A stretch of 12,712 nucleotides of DNA. It comes from an uncultured Selenomonadales bacterium (GTDB lineage Bacteria; Bacillota; Negativicutes; Selenomonadales; Selenomonadaceae). Made by a program: the position numbers and the translations under genes. The notes beneath the pieces are model-generated. The model did no database searches, had not been told where the DNA came from, and worked only from the letters and a program-made list of their open reading frames with translations. Every line of letters starts with the position of its first letter. Position 1 is the stretch's first letter. This document shows positions 5,612-12,209 of this stretch, one piece after another. Where the stretch lies: positions 1 to 12,712 of the forward strand of contig CALFJE010000006.1 of assembly GCA_937877545.1 (NCBI GenBank), given 5' to 3'.

Positions 5612-6697
5612 ATGAACTGGAAGAAAAAAGTTTTATCGACCGTGACGGCGACGGCAGTGGGCTTATCGCTGACCTTGGGCACGCCTGCCGTTACCGAGGC
5701 TGCCGGTGTCGGCGATGCCGCCATAATTCTTGCTCAAGGCTGGGCACTCAACAAGCAGATAGACGCGAACCTCAAACACTTCAACGACACGGAGGAGGGG
5801 CGGCAGGAGCTTTATCAGAAATTCCGCGAAAAGTACGGCGTCTGCGAAGATTACGAATACAACACCGCGCTTGATAGGATTATGACGAATCTGACTCGCG
5901 GCGTCGGAGCCGTCGACCCCACGATTAGTAAAAAGCCCTACCTCTACTTTATTTCCAATCAGGAGACCGTTAATGCCGCCTGTTCCATGGGGCACGTCAT
6001 GATGGTTAACGTCGGCACTTTCCGCAAAATTACCAACGAGGACGAGCTGGCGGCGATAGTCGGACACGAGATGGGGCACGGGCAAAAGGATCACGTCGCC
6101 AAAGGGCAAAAGAAACATCTCAACAAGCTGGTCGTTGCGAGTTTGGCGGGGGCGGCAGTCGGCGGCGGAGCTTTGACTTCGATTGTTGCGGACGTTGTGC
6201 TGAATAATTCCATTGCGCACGGCGACAGAAAGTTGGAGTCCGAAGCCGACCTGCTGGGTTTCGACTACATACTCCACACCGATTACAATCCCGGAGCCTG
6301 CGCGGCTGTCATGCAGAAATTCGTTGAAATGGAGATTGGCAAGAATAATTCGAGTATCTTCAATCCCTCCGACCACCCCGACAGTGCCACGCGCCGCGAC
6401 ACTTACGTCAAGAAGCTGTTCGAGTACAGCGGCAAGCACGTCACGGCTAAGGACGGCGTCGTTACCGTCAACAAGAAAACGCTCCTGAAGGTTGCCGCCT
6501 CTGCCGATATGTCGTCCGCCGAGCGTTCGTATTTCGTATTGGGCAATTTGGCGGCGGCTTATCACAACGGGCAGAACAAGTACGAGGCGACCGTTCAAAA
6601 CGGCGTAGTGATGTTGGGCAACCAGCCGATTATTGAGCCGTTGGCGGGCGACGAGTCCGCGCAGGTCATTGCCGACCGTTTAAATGAGATTAAGTAA
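5612..6697 (+). CDS. Secreted M48-family zinc metalloprotease (BepA-like)
   Basis: 361 residues from ATG 5612 (GGAGG at 5599-5603, 8 nt away). The signal peptide MNWKKKVLSTVTATAVGLSL... probably cuts after TEA near residue 30. The catalytic HEMGH motif is at 152-156 within a helix (ELAAIVGHEMGHGQKDH), and the third zinc ligand is expected in ESEAD (Glu209, Asp213), so the active site is complete. NAACSMGHVMMVNVG (121-135) is the conserved strand before it. The family includes BepA/YfgC, which degrades or helps assemble misfolded outer-membrane proteins with the BAM and LPT machineries. There is no TPR domain; a C-terminal region of about 100 residues (265-361) follows the protease domain. Divergence from three Skp-like genes supports an outer-membrane quality-control role, by inference. 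A longer in-frame start at 5447 is rejected because it would precede the promoter. Confidence 0.93.
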   Translation: MNWKKKVLSTVTATAVGLSLTLGTPAVTEAAGVGDAAIILAQGWALNKQIDANLKHFNDTEEGRQELYQKFREKYGVCEDYEYNTALDRIMTNLTRGVGAVDPTISKKPYLYFISNQETVNAACSMGHVMMVNVGTFRKITNEDELAAIVGHEMGHGQKDHVAKGQKKHLNKLVVASLAGAAVGGGALTSIVADVVLNNSIAHGDRKLESEADLLGFDYILHTDYNPGACAAVMQKFVEMEIGKNNSSIFNPSDHPDSATRRDTYVKKLFEYSGKHVTAKDGVVTVNKKTLLKVAASADMSSAERSYFVLGNLAAAYHNGQNKYEATVQNGVVMLGNQPIIEPLAGDESAQVIADRLNEIK

Positions 6698-6700
6698 AAA

Positions 6701-6732
6701 AATTATCCCCGATTGAACGTCGGGGATTTTTT
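6701..6732. terminator. Bidirectional rho-independent terminator
   Basis: Perfect 8-bp stem ATCCCCGA (6705-6712) with TCGGGGAT (6720-6727), a 7-nt loop, and a T-run to 6732 on the + strand. The opposite strand also ends in a T-run, so it can terminate both the M48 gene (stop at 6697) and the convergent LysR gene (stop at 6747). Confidence 0.93.
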
Positions 6733-6746
6733 GTTGCGATAAGAGT

Positions 6747-7646
6747 TTAATCTTTGAGGAACATTTTCTTGAACAGCTCGATAAAATTTATACACGAGGT
6801 CGACAACGTTTGATTCTTGCGCCACGCAACCACCGTGTGCGTCGTCATTTCGGGTTCGACGATTCGCTTATAAATCAAGTCGCCGTCGGTGAGGAGCCGC
6901 TTGCCCGATACCGGCGTCATTGCCACGCCCAGATTCATTTTTACCATAAGCAAATCTTGAACGATGCTGTCCGATACGCAGATGATATTCGGGTCGAAGT
7001 CGAGCTTTTTGCACGCCGCTATGAAGTTCGATTTCCAGCGCAGGGGGATAATCAGCGGTTGTTCACGGAGCTCTTCCAGACGAATCGTTTTGGCGTTTTT
7101 GCCGCAAGGATTGTTCGCGTTCATGACGACGACGAGCGGCTCATTGGGCAGGACAAGCAGTTCGTAATTCAGATTGTCGACTTGCGTGCGGGTTATGGCG
7201 ATTTCAATCAGGCGGCTGTCGAGCAATTCGATAATCCTTGCGCCTTCCGCCTCCCAAATCTCAAACGTGACGTCGGGATAAATCTTGCGGAATTCGGCAA
7301 TTAAATCGGGCAGAATCATCGCGCCCGACGTGGTGATTGTACCGATACGAATGGTGCCCTTGGTGCCGGAGCCAATCTCCGTAATTTCGCGGACGGTGCC
7401 GTCGACCATGCCCAAGATACCTTCGACGCGGTTGTAGAGGACTTGACCCGCCTCCGTCAAGCGGATTCGGCGCGAGCCGCGTTCAAAAAGCTTTACGTTC
7501 AGATTTTCTTCGAGGTGTTTCATCTGTCGACTGAGCGCGGGTTGCGCTATGCCGAGCCGTTGCGCCGCGTGGCTTATGTTCCCCTCCTCCACAATCGCGA
7601 AGAACGCACGCATGTCTTTGATGCCGATAGTTTGTGTCATTGTCAT
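6747..7646 (-). CDS. LysR-family transcriptional regulator
   Basis: 299 residues, the usual LysR length. The N-terminal winged helix-turn-helix (about 9-68) reads MRAFFAIVEEGNISHAAQRL then GIAQPALSRQMKHLEENL, followed by LFERGSRRIRLTEAG, all textbook family sequence. A linker helix follows, then a periplasmic-binding-like effector domain (about 93-297) starting GTIRIGTITTSGAMILPDL. ATG 7646 is used, with AGGAG (7655-7659) 8 nt upstream. The effector cannot be predicted. LysR proteins commonly control a divergent neighbour from a shared promoter region. Here that region does hold a divergent + promoter, Shine-Dalgarno and ATG, but the gene behind them is missing (see 7744-7756), so this regulator may have lost its local target. 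Confidence 0.96.
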   Translation of the reverse strand: MTMTQTIGIKDMRAFFAIVEEGNISHAAQRLGIAQPALSRQMKHLEENLNVKLFERGSRRIRLTEAGQVLYNRVEGILGMVDGTVREITEIGSGTKGTIRIGTITTSGAMILPDLIAEFRKIYPDVTFEIWEAEGARIIELLDSRLIEIAITRTQVDNLNYELLVLPNEPLVVVMNANNPCGKNAKTIRLEELREQPLIIPLRWKSNFIAACKKLDFDPNIICVSDSIVQDLLMVKMNLGVAMTPVSGKRLLTDGDLIYKRIVEPEMTTHTVVAWRKNQTLSTSCINFIELFKKMFLKD

Positions 7647-7668
7647 TAAGTCATCTCCTACAAATTTT

Positions 7669-7678
7669 TTGCCGGCAA
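7669..7678. promoter_or_regulatory. 10-bp palindrome in the lysR leader
   Basis: TTGCCGGCAA is perfectly self-complementary and lies between the lysR -10 and its Shine-Dalgarno. It could be an autoregulatory operator half or chance; it does not match the T-N11-A LysR box in a convincing way. Confidence 0.3.
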
Positions 7679-7690
7679 TTAGTCGCGGTT

Positions 7691-7699
7691 ATTATAGCA
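7691..7699 (-). promoter_or_regulatory. Extended -10 promoter of lysR
   Basis: On the - strand TGCTATAAT, an extended -10 with a full TATAAT (7691-7696). The -35 position holds no recognisable TTGACA-like hexamer, which is expected for an extended -10 or activator-dependent promoter. It gives a leader of about 40 nt. Confidence 0.65.
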
Positions 7700-7714
7700 C
7701 AATCCTGCGCGATA

Positions 7715-7723
7715 TGGTATAGT
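7715..7723 (+). promoter_or_regulatory. Divergent extended -10 promoter, now orphaned
   Basis: TGGTATAGT on the + strand, with only 15 bp between it and the lysR extended -10. It sits about 30 nt ahead of the Shine-Dalgarno and ATG at 7744-7756. The arrangement is very similar to the TATGGTATAAT, GGAGGA, ATG order ahead of the DUF805 gene at 9305. The coding sequence it once served is not present. Confidence 0.5.
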
Positions 7724-7743
7724 TTAATCAAGATATTTTACAG

Positions 7744-7756
7744 AGGAGGAATAATG
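7744..7756 (+). other. Orphan Shine-Dalgarno and start codon
   Basis: AGGAGGA (7744-7750) is followed by ATG 7754-7756. Translation from it gives only MIHCRKPKTDDAF before TGA, because from 7759 onward the DNA is the 3' end of a flagellin gene on the other strand. This looks like a gene start cut off by a rearrangement breakpoint between 7754 and 7762. The 4-nt spacing after GGAGG is on the short side. Confidence 0.5.
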
Positions 7757-7758
7757 AT

Positions 7759-9147
7759 TCATTGCAGGAAGCCCAAGACCGACGACGCGTTTTGATTAGC
7801 CTGCGCGAGCATACTCTGTGCCGATTGCGTCAAAATGTTATACTTCATGTAAGTCGCCATCTCCTTAGCCATATCGGCGTCGCGTATCGTCGATTCGGAA
7901 GCTTGAGTGTTTTCGTTCACGGTCAATATATTGGTGCCGGTATATTCAAATCGTTGGAGGTACGCGCCCAAATCCGTTGCCGCGTCCAAGGCAATTTCTA
8001 TCGCGTCTTCGATGGTGCCTATAGCCTCATTTGCCTTTTTTATCGTGAAAACCTCCACGCCGTCAATCCCCAAGGCGTTCGAGCGCATGTCCGCAATATA
8101 AATTGCCCCGCCTGAGTGCCGTGCTGAATCCGCAGCGGATTGTAAGTCGTCCAAGAATCCGATAAAAAATCGCAGGGCAGAGGCTCAACGGGCTCCATAT
8201 CGGTTAAACCTTCCCGGCGAGTACCGACGTCCTCCGAGCGGTTTATCAAGTTGTTCGGCGCAGTGATTATCGTGTTGCTTGAAAGAATGTCGCTGTTGAC
8301 ACTTCCGACTTTGCCGTATCGTGCCTATAGCCGCGCCGCCTTTGCCCCTGTAAGTTATCGTTGATTCGGTTATCGATATATTTCCTACCTTCCCGTAATT
8401 GCTCGCACCGATAGCGGGCTCATTTGTCCCCGTGGTGTATTTCATTTCTATCATTTTGTATCGTTATATCGCCGACATTACCGCCGCCGCCTATCATTCC
8501 CGCAACGTCACGCGTTATATCGGACGTAAAAGTCCCGCCGTAAATCGTGATATTGGAAGAGGAAAGGTCTTCGTCTTCGTCGGAGCCTATCAATGCGCCG
8601 TGATAATAGTGATTTTCATAATTCGCGGTGAAATCGATTTGAGCTTTCGGGTCGCTATTCGCCGCTACGGTCAAGCCGCCGCCGATATTTATAACTGCCG
8701 TTCTTCGCGTCCCCCGACCTTCGTCGTTGAATTTGTTCTTGCCTATGATGTTGAGCCTGTTTCCTTCGCCTTGAAATTTGATAAAATTTTTGCTCCCGAC
8801 TATGAAAACATTTCTTAGCGGCAAGGACATAAACTCCGTCCGCACTGATAGTGTAATCGCCGCGAGGAATCATTGTCCCCTCCGAAGATTTTATCGTATA
8901 TCTGCCGTCGAGGAGGATTTTACCGTTGTACTGCGTGCCTATAGTAATGTCGTTGATAATGTGCTTGCGTTGGTCGTGCTCCTTTTGAATCGTCTTGCGG
9001 TCGTCGTCGGTATTGGAGTCGTTGGCGGCGTCGATAGCCTTTTCCTTCATGGTGCGTAAGTTCGTAATGATTTGGTCGACACCGCGCTCCGATTGAGCTC
9101 CCTTAACGATATTTGAGCCCTGCGTTGTAACAGACTGTCATAGCCAT
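7759..9147 (-). pseudogene. fliC: Decayed flagellin gene with glycine-rich insert
   Basis: A flagellin that can only be read by switching frame at least five times. From ATG 9147 (GGAGG 9 nt upstream) come MAMTV and a few codons, then TAA. A shifted frame from about 9137 gives QGSNIVKGAQSERGVDQIIT, then MKEKAIDAANDSNTDDDRKT, the flagellin D1 helix. About 8830-8450 gives an insert with NITIYGGTFTSDI and AGMIGGGGNVGDITIQ. Then GKVGNISITESTITYRGKGG (to about 8310), NPLRIQHGTQAGQ (to about 8105) and a clean D1/D0 C-terminus ending QSMLAQANQNASSVLGFLQ. Roughly 50-60 N-terminal residues between MAMTV and QGSN are missing. Flagellin polymerises into the flagellar filament; this copy cannot. Flanking genes are intact, so sequencing error alone is unlikely, though it could add shifts. 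An intact paralogue may exist elsewhere in the genome. Confidence 0.88.
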
Positions 9148-9194
9148 AATAACCCGCCTCCATGTTTGACTGAGTTTTTCTGCAATGGATATAT

Positions 9195-9219
9195 TTATCC
9201 TGCGCGTGGCGGCGTCTTA
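9195..9219 (-). promoter_or_regulatory. Possible relic sigma-28/sigma-D flagellar promoter
   Basis: On the - strand TAAG, 13 bp, then CAGGATAA, compared with TAAA-N15-GCCGATAA. The match is partial and the spacing short. It lies about 50 nt before the flagellin ATG, where a class III flagellar promoter would be expected. It may be a decayed site or chance. Confidence 0.25.
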
Positions 9220-9267
9220 CTGCAAAAAAATTTTAAAATTAGGGCAATGAATGACACCGGCAAAGTA

Positions 9268-9276
9268 TGGTATAAT
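9268..9276 (+). promoter_or_regulatory. Extended -10 promoter of the DUF805 pair
   Basis: TGGTATAAT with a full TATAAT at 9271-9276 and 28 nt to ATG 9305. No good -35 is seen at 16-18 bp upstream. It is very similar to the orphan promoter at 7715-7723. Confidence 0.6.
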
Positions 9277-9304
9277 CGGGAAAACTTGCACGGGAGGAAT
9301 TTTA

Positions 9305-9688
9305 ATGAGCATACTTAGAGAAATTTATTCGACGGAGGGGCGGCTCAATCGCCTGCGCTATTTAAAATACATGTTGGCGTTGGCGGTGATAGCGGGCGTA
9401 GCTACGTTCGTAACGTCTTCAATGGGGACGTTCCTCACGGGCGACCCGAACGGGGCTTTGGTCATGATGATAACGGGAATTTGGGCAATCGTGGCGGGCG
9501 CGGGCAATATCATGCTGATGATTCGGCGCGTCCACGATTTGGGCAAGAGCGGCTACTTCGCGCTGATAGCCTTCGTTCCCGCGATAGGCGTCATTTTCTC
9601 AATCGCGCTGTTTTGTTTGCCGGGGCAAGTCGGTTGGAACGAATACGGCGCGGATCCTCTTGACGAATACAAACACGAAGCAGTTTGA
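9305..9688 (+). CDS. DUF805 family inner-membrane protein (first of a tandem pair)
   Basis: 127 residues with three or four hydrophobic segments (about 22-40, 50-72, 84-104). DUF805 landmarks are the N-terminal STEGRLNRLRYLKY, the cytoplasmic RRVHDLGKSGYFAL (74-87) and the C-terminal PGQVGWNEYGADP (106-118). The family is widespread and its biochemical role is not established. The start at ATG 9305 has GGAGG (9293-9297) 7 nt away; an ATG at 9251 in the same frame is rejected because the promoter lies downstream of it. The gene is followed after 27 nt by a second DUF805 gene, apparently a tandem duplicate. Confidence 0.9.
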   Translation: MSILREIYSTEGRLNRLRYLKYMLALAVIAGVATFVTSSMGTFLTGDPNGALVMMITGIWAIVAGAGNIMLMIRRVHDLGKSGYFALIAFVPAIGVIFSIALFCLPGQVGWNEYGADPLDEYKHEAV

Positions 9689-9715
9689 CGCTTGACGATT
9701 GGGGAGGTGTTTACC

Positions 9716-10072
9716 GTGGACGTGTTCGCGAAAATATTTTCGACGCGGGGGCGGCTGAGTCGCGGGCTTCACGCAAAGTATCATTCGCTGTGGCTGGTGC
9801 TGAACATGTTGGCGGGCTTCACGAGTTCATTCTTTGCGGCATTCCTGACGGGTACCAACGATTTGGGCTATACGATAGCGGGCATTTTGTTTTACATTTG
9901 GCTAATCGGGGCACTCATGGTTTCGGCGCGACGCCTGCACGATTTGGGTTGGGACGGGCGGTTTGCGTTGGCGTTGCTGATTCCGGGTGTCGGCGTGTTG
10001 TTGGCGGTATATCTGTTCGGAGCGGCGGGGCAAGTCGGCGCGAACAAATACGGCGAGGCGTCCGAAAATTAA
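9716..10072 (+). CDS. DUF805 family inner-membrane protein (second of a tandem pair)
   Basis: 118 residues from GTG 9716, chosen because GGGGAGG (9701-9707) lies 8 nt upstream and because the resulting MDVFAKIFSTRGRLSR aligns with MSILREIYSTEGRLNR of the first copy. A TTG in frame at 9692 would precede the Shine-Dalgarno. Hydrophobic segments lie at about 24-44, 52-70 and 83-103. The RRLHDLGWDGRFAL motif (72-85) and AGQVGANKYG (104-113) match the family, but the usual proline-containing end (YGxDP) is missing and the tail stops early. It is clearly paralogous to its neighbour but strongly diverged, so the duplication is not recent. Confidence 0.88.
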   Translation: MDVFAKIFSTRGRLSRGLHAKYHSLWLVLNMLAGFTSSFFAAFLTGTNDLGYTIAGILFYIWLIGALMVSARRLHDLGWDGRFALALLIPGVGVLLAVYLFGAAGQVGANKYGEASEN

Positions 10073-10074
10073 GC

Positions 10075-10103
10075 TTGCCTGTCTTGGGCTTTTCGTTTAG
10101 AAT
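10075..10103 (+). promoter_or_regulatory. Sigma-A promoter of the small-protein pair
   Basis: -35 TTGCCT (10075-10080), 17-bp spacer, -10 TAGAAT (10098-10103). It lies immediately after the second DUF805 stop and gives a leader of about 27 nt before ATG 10137. I see no convincing terminator between the DUF805 pair and this promoter, so some read-through is likely. Confidence 0.6.
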
Positions 10104-10136
10104 TAGCGAAGTTTTAAATTGGGAGGTTGGTAAAAA

Positions 10137-10481
10137 ATGGTACCGCTTTTGGTTTTGGGAGCACTGGTCGGCGGCGCGTTGGCAGTGGCGAATTGGCAGG
10201 AGATTGAAAATTGGCTTAAAGAATTCCTGCCGAAGCTCCAGACCGCGCTCAAGGACGTTGGCATTGTCGACTATGCGGCGAAGCTTTTTTCCAGCGTGGA
10301 GGGCAACGTTATGCGCCTCGTTCACAAGCTCTACTACAAAGAAAACGGCAAATGGGTCGAGAAGACCACCGTCCGCGAGATTGACGAGTCCGAGGTTCCG
10401 GCTTGGGCTAAGGAAGGCTTGACCGCCAGAGAGAGCGACGTTACCGCCCGCTACGAGAAAGAACTTGAGCTTAGCGTTTGA
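10137..10481 (+). CDS. Unrecognised small membrane-anchored protein
   Basis: 114 residues, ATG 10137 with GGGAGG 10 nt upstream. The first 20 residues (VPLLVLGALVGGALAVANW) are a probable membrane segment with small-residue packing. An amphipathic helix (21-52, WQEIENWLKEFLPKLQTALK) follows, then a soluble domain (55-114) with RLVHKLYYKENGKWVEKTTV and IDESEVPAWAKEGL and an acidic helical end. No catalytic motif is visible. The aromatic strand with GKW and the ESEVPAW motif look conserved in style and would make good search queries. It is 15 nt from the next gene, whose protein also has a YF-x4-GKW stretch. Function unknown; a membrane-proximal partner of the next gene's product is only a suggestion. 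Confidence 0.72.
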   Translation: MVPLLVLGALVGGALAVANWQEIENWLKEFLPKLQTALKDVGIVDYAAKLFSSVEGNVMRLVHKLYYKENGKWVEKTTVREIDESEVPAWAKEGLTARESDVTARYEKELELSV

Positions 10482-10496
10482 GCGAGGTGAATTGAA

Positions 10497-11054
10497 GTGG
10501 CATTGGAAAGCAAGATTGAAATGGTCGCCGATTTGGTCGAGGCGGCTAAGAATTTTTTTGTGGATTTGCTCCGCCCGAACATGACGCTGGAGAAAATAGC
10601 GGAGGTCGTGTCGCCGCGCCTGGACGATACGATTAAAAAGTACGAGCGCAACGGGCTGACCTACAGCGCGGGCAAATTCAGCGTCAAGTATGCCGACGAA
10701 AAGCATTTCAAGTTGGATTTCGAGATGTATTTTCAGGACATCGAGGGCAAGTGGCATAAATGCGCCAACGAGAGCGACGAGCGCGACGCTACGCTTTTGG
10801 AGGAGGGCGCGTGGAAGACGATTAAGGCTTTGAAGATTATCACGTTCCCGATTGAAAAGCCCAAAGCCGGCGGCGAAGTCCTTCAAAAGGACAAGAATCT
10901 GGAGGAGTACAAGAAAGACGAATTGGACAGGCTGTTGGGCAAGCCCGCCGAGGAGAAGCCCGCCGCCAAAGCCGACGACGTTAAAACCATGGACATTCAA
11001 GCCGAAGAGGTTAAGCCCGTCGACGCCAAGGCTGACGAAATCGACAAGAAATAA
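10497..11054 (+). CDS. Unrecognised cytosolic protein, possible distant paralogue of the preceding one
   Basis: 185 residues from GTG 10497 (GAGGTG about 7 nt upstream). There is no signal peptide or membrane segment. The parts are an N-terminal helix (1-30, MALESKIEMVADLVEAAKNF), a central alpha/beta region (about 48-130) with HFKLDFEMYFQDIEGKWHKC, and a charged, low-complexity tail (about 150-185) rich in K, A, E, D and P that is probably disordered. The central Y-F-x4-GKW arrangement recalls YYKENGKW in the upstream protein, so the two may share a small domain. No known family is recognised. It ends its transcription unit, with a terminator 26 bp after the stop. Confidence 0.75.
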   Translation: MALESKIEMVADLVEAAKNFFVDLLRPNMTLEKIAEVVSPRLDDTIKKYERNGLTYSAGKFSVKYADEKHFKLDFEMYFQDIEGKWHKCANESDERDATLLEEGAWKTIKALKIITFPIEKPKAGGEVLQKDKNLEEYKKDELDRLLGKPAEEKPAAKADDVKTMDIQAEEVKPVDAKADEIDKK

Positions 11055-11076
11055 ATCGCTCGAAAATTTACGTTTC

Positions 11077-11104
11077 AAACCCCCGTTGGGGGCTTATTTT
11101 TTTT
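11077..11104 (+). terminator. Rho-independent terminator of the small-protein pair
   Basis: CCCCC (11080-11084), a 3-nt loop GTT and GGGGG (11088-11092), with A and T bases that could extend the stem, then eight T's (11097-11104). Confidence 0.88.
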
Positions 11105-11114
11105 CGCGGGCGGC

Positions 11115-11143
11115 TTGAACAAAATAAAAATGTCGTGTACAAT
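11115..11143 (+). promoter_or_regulatory. Sigma-A promoter of the glycan genes
   Basis: -35 TTGAAC (11115-11120), 17-bp spacer rich in A, -10 TACAAT (11138-11143, five of six). It starts a leader of about 38 nt that contains AGGAGG shortly before the TTG start at 11188. Confidence 0.8.
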
Positions 11144-11187
11144 TCAACCTATTCACGTTACGTCACCCGGCAAAGGAGGCTTAAACC

Positions 11188-12195
11188 TTGAGTTACAGCA
11201 AATACAATTTCGTATTCTTCTTAAATGCGACAGATGCTTTGTATTATAAAATCATGTTTTATGACGCCTTCGCTCTCAGCAACGTTCGAGTTTTAGATAT
11301 AAATTTCGCGAATGTGAATAACAAGCTGTCTCTTAACTTCGTGCCATATCGACCTGCCAACAATCCTGCGGCTTTCCGAAATCTTCAAGCGTTCAATGTA
11401 AACTCGCCGCAAGCCTTTGCCGAAGACTTTCCCGTAAAGAATCCGATAGTGTTTTTTTTCTGGGCAAATTTTTATAATCACTTTCGCGCTTTCAATTTTT
11501 TTCAATATCTCAAAAGCAATTATGCGGGCTGTAAATTGGTTTGCTGGATTACCAACCCGATTCATCATTATCGGGATTATTACAAGCTTTTTACCGACAA
11601 AGCAACGACAAAAGAGTTCCTCGCCACGTTTGATTGTGTGCTGACTTACAACATAACAGATGCCATGGATTATTCCCTTACGTATGTTGAAGGTCCGTAT
11701 TCCGTTTTGCCTTTTGAACATCCGAAAGAAGACATTGATATATTTTTCGTAGGCTATGCAAAAAGGAGATTGGAAAAAATTCTCCGAGCGTATGAAAGTT
11801 TTAAAGCGGCAGGTTTTGTTTGCGACTTTCACATCGCCGGTGTTCCCAATCCATCCTCAATTCAGGCTGAAGGTTTGCATTTTAACAAATTGTCTTATTT
11901 GGAGGTTTTAGGGCGTGTCATGCGTTCAAAGGGAATTATGGACATAGCTCATACGGGAAATTACGGCTTGACCCTGCGCTACTTTGAATCGTTGGCTTAT
12001 AATAAAAATTTCATCACGAACAATGCTTTTTATCGCCAAGAGCGATTTGCGTCGCCCAAACTCTTCCTGATTGACAGAAGTCTTGCGATAGATAAAAAGA
12101 AGTTTATGAACGCCTCGGAGCTGTCGAGTAATTATCGAAACGAATATTCGCCATTGCGCCTGGTGAGCTTTTTGGAGTCCTTGCTTAATTCATAG
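11188..12195 (+). CDS. GT-B-like glycosyltransferase, CgeB-type C-terminal domain
   Basis: 335 residues, TTG 11188 with AGGAGG about 8-9 nt upstream. The N-terminal half (1-170) is a Rossmann-like domain rich in aromatic residues, and CWITNPIHHYRDYY (119-132) may line the acceptor cleft. The C-terminal half begins DIDIFFVGYAKRRLEKILRA (183-202), a layout I associate with capsule and O-antigen glycosyltransferases. It continues with FHIAGVP, YLEVLGRVMRSKGIMDIAH (237-255) and GLTLRYFESLAYNKNFITNN (260-279), where the Glu in the last motif is the usual GT-B nucleotide-sugar contact. The sugar specificity cannot be read. The gene is visibly richer in A+T than its left neighbours, as is common for horizontally exchanged polysaccharide genes. 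The aminotransferase start follows after 14 nt. Confidence 0.8.
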   Translation: MSYSKYNFVFFLNATDALYYKIMFYDAFALSNVRVLDINFANVNNKLSLNFVPYRPANNPAAFRNLQAFNVNSPQAFAEDFPVKNPIVFFFWANFYNHFRAFNFFQYLKSNYAGCKLVCWITNPIHHYRDYYKLFTDKATTKEFLATFDCVLTYNITDAMDYSLTYVEGPYSVLPFEHPKEDIDIFFVGYAKRRLEKILRAYESFKAAGFVCDFHIAGVPNPSSIQAEGLHFNKLSYLEVLGRVMRSKGIMDIAHTGNYGLTLRYFESLAYNKNFITNNAFYRQERFASPKLFLIDRSLAIDKKKFMNASELSSNYRNEYSPLRLVSFLESLLNS

Positions 12196-12209
12196 GGAGG
12201 AATGCTTAC

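Noticed and set aside
5663..6598. Open frame of 311 codons on the - strand
   Set aside because: It is the shadow of the M48 protease, whose frame has the HEMGH motif, signal peptide, promoter and terminator.
7754..7795. 13-codon ORF MIHCRKPKTDDAF as a leader peptide or small protein
   Set aside because: All but the first residues come from the antisense of the conserved flagellin end, so a designed peptide is unlikely.
8399..8818. + strand frame of 139 codons in the flagellin region
   Set aside because: The opposite strand shows recognisable flagellin segments over the same bases; this frame has no ribosome site or motif.
9915..11078. Open frame of 387 codons on the - strand, the longest after the coding genes
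   Set aside because: It runs antisense through three well-started + genes; its Val/Leu/Phe-rich sequence has no motif or ribosome site. Long antisense frames are common here because stop codons rarely arise opposite the preferred codons.
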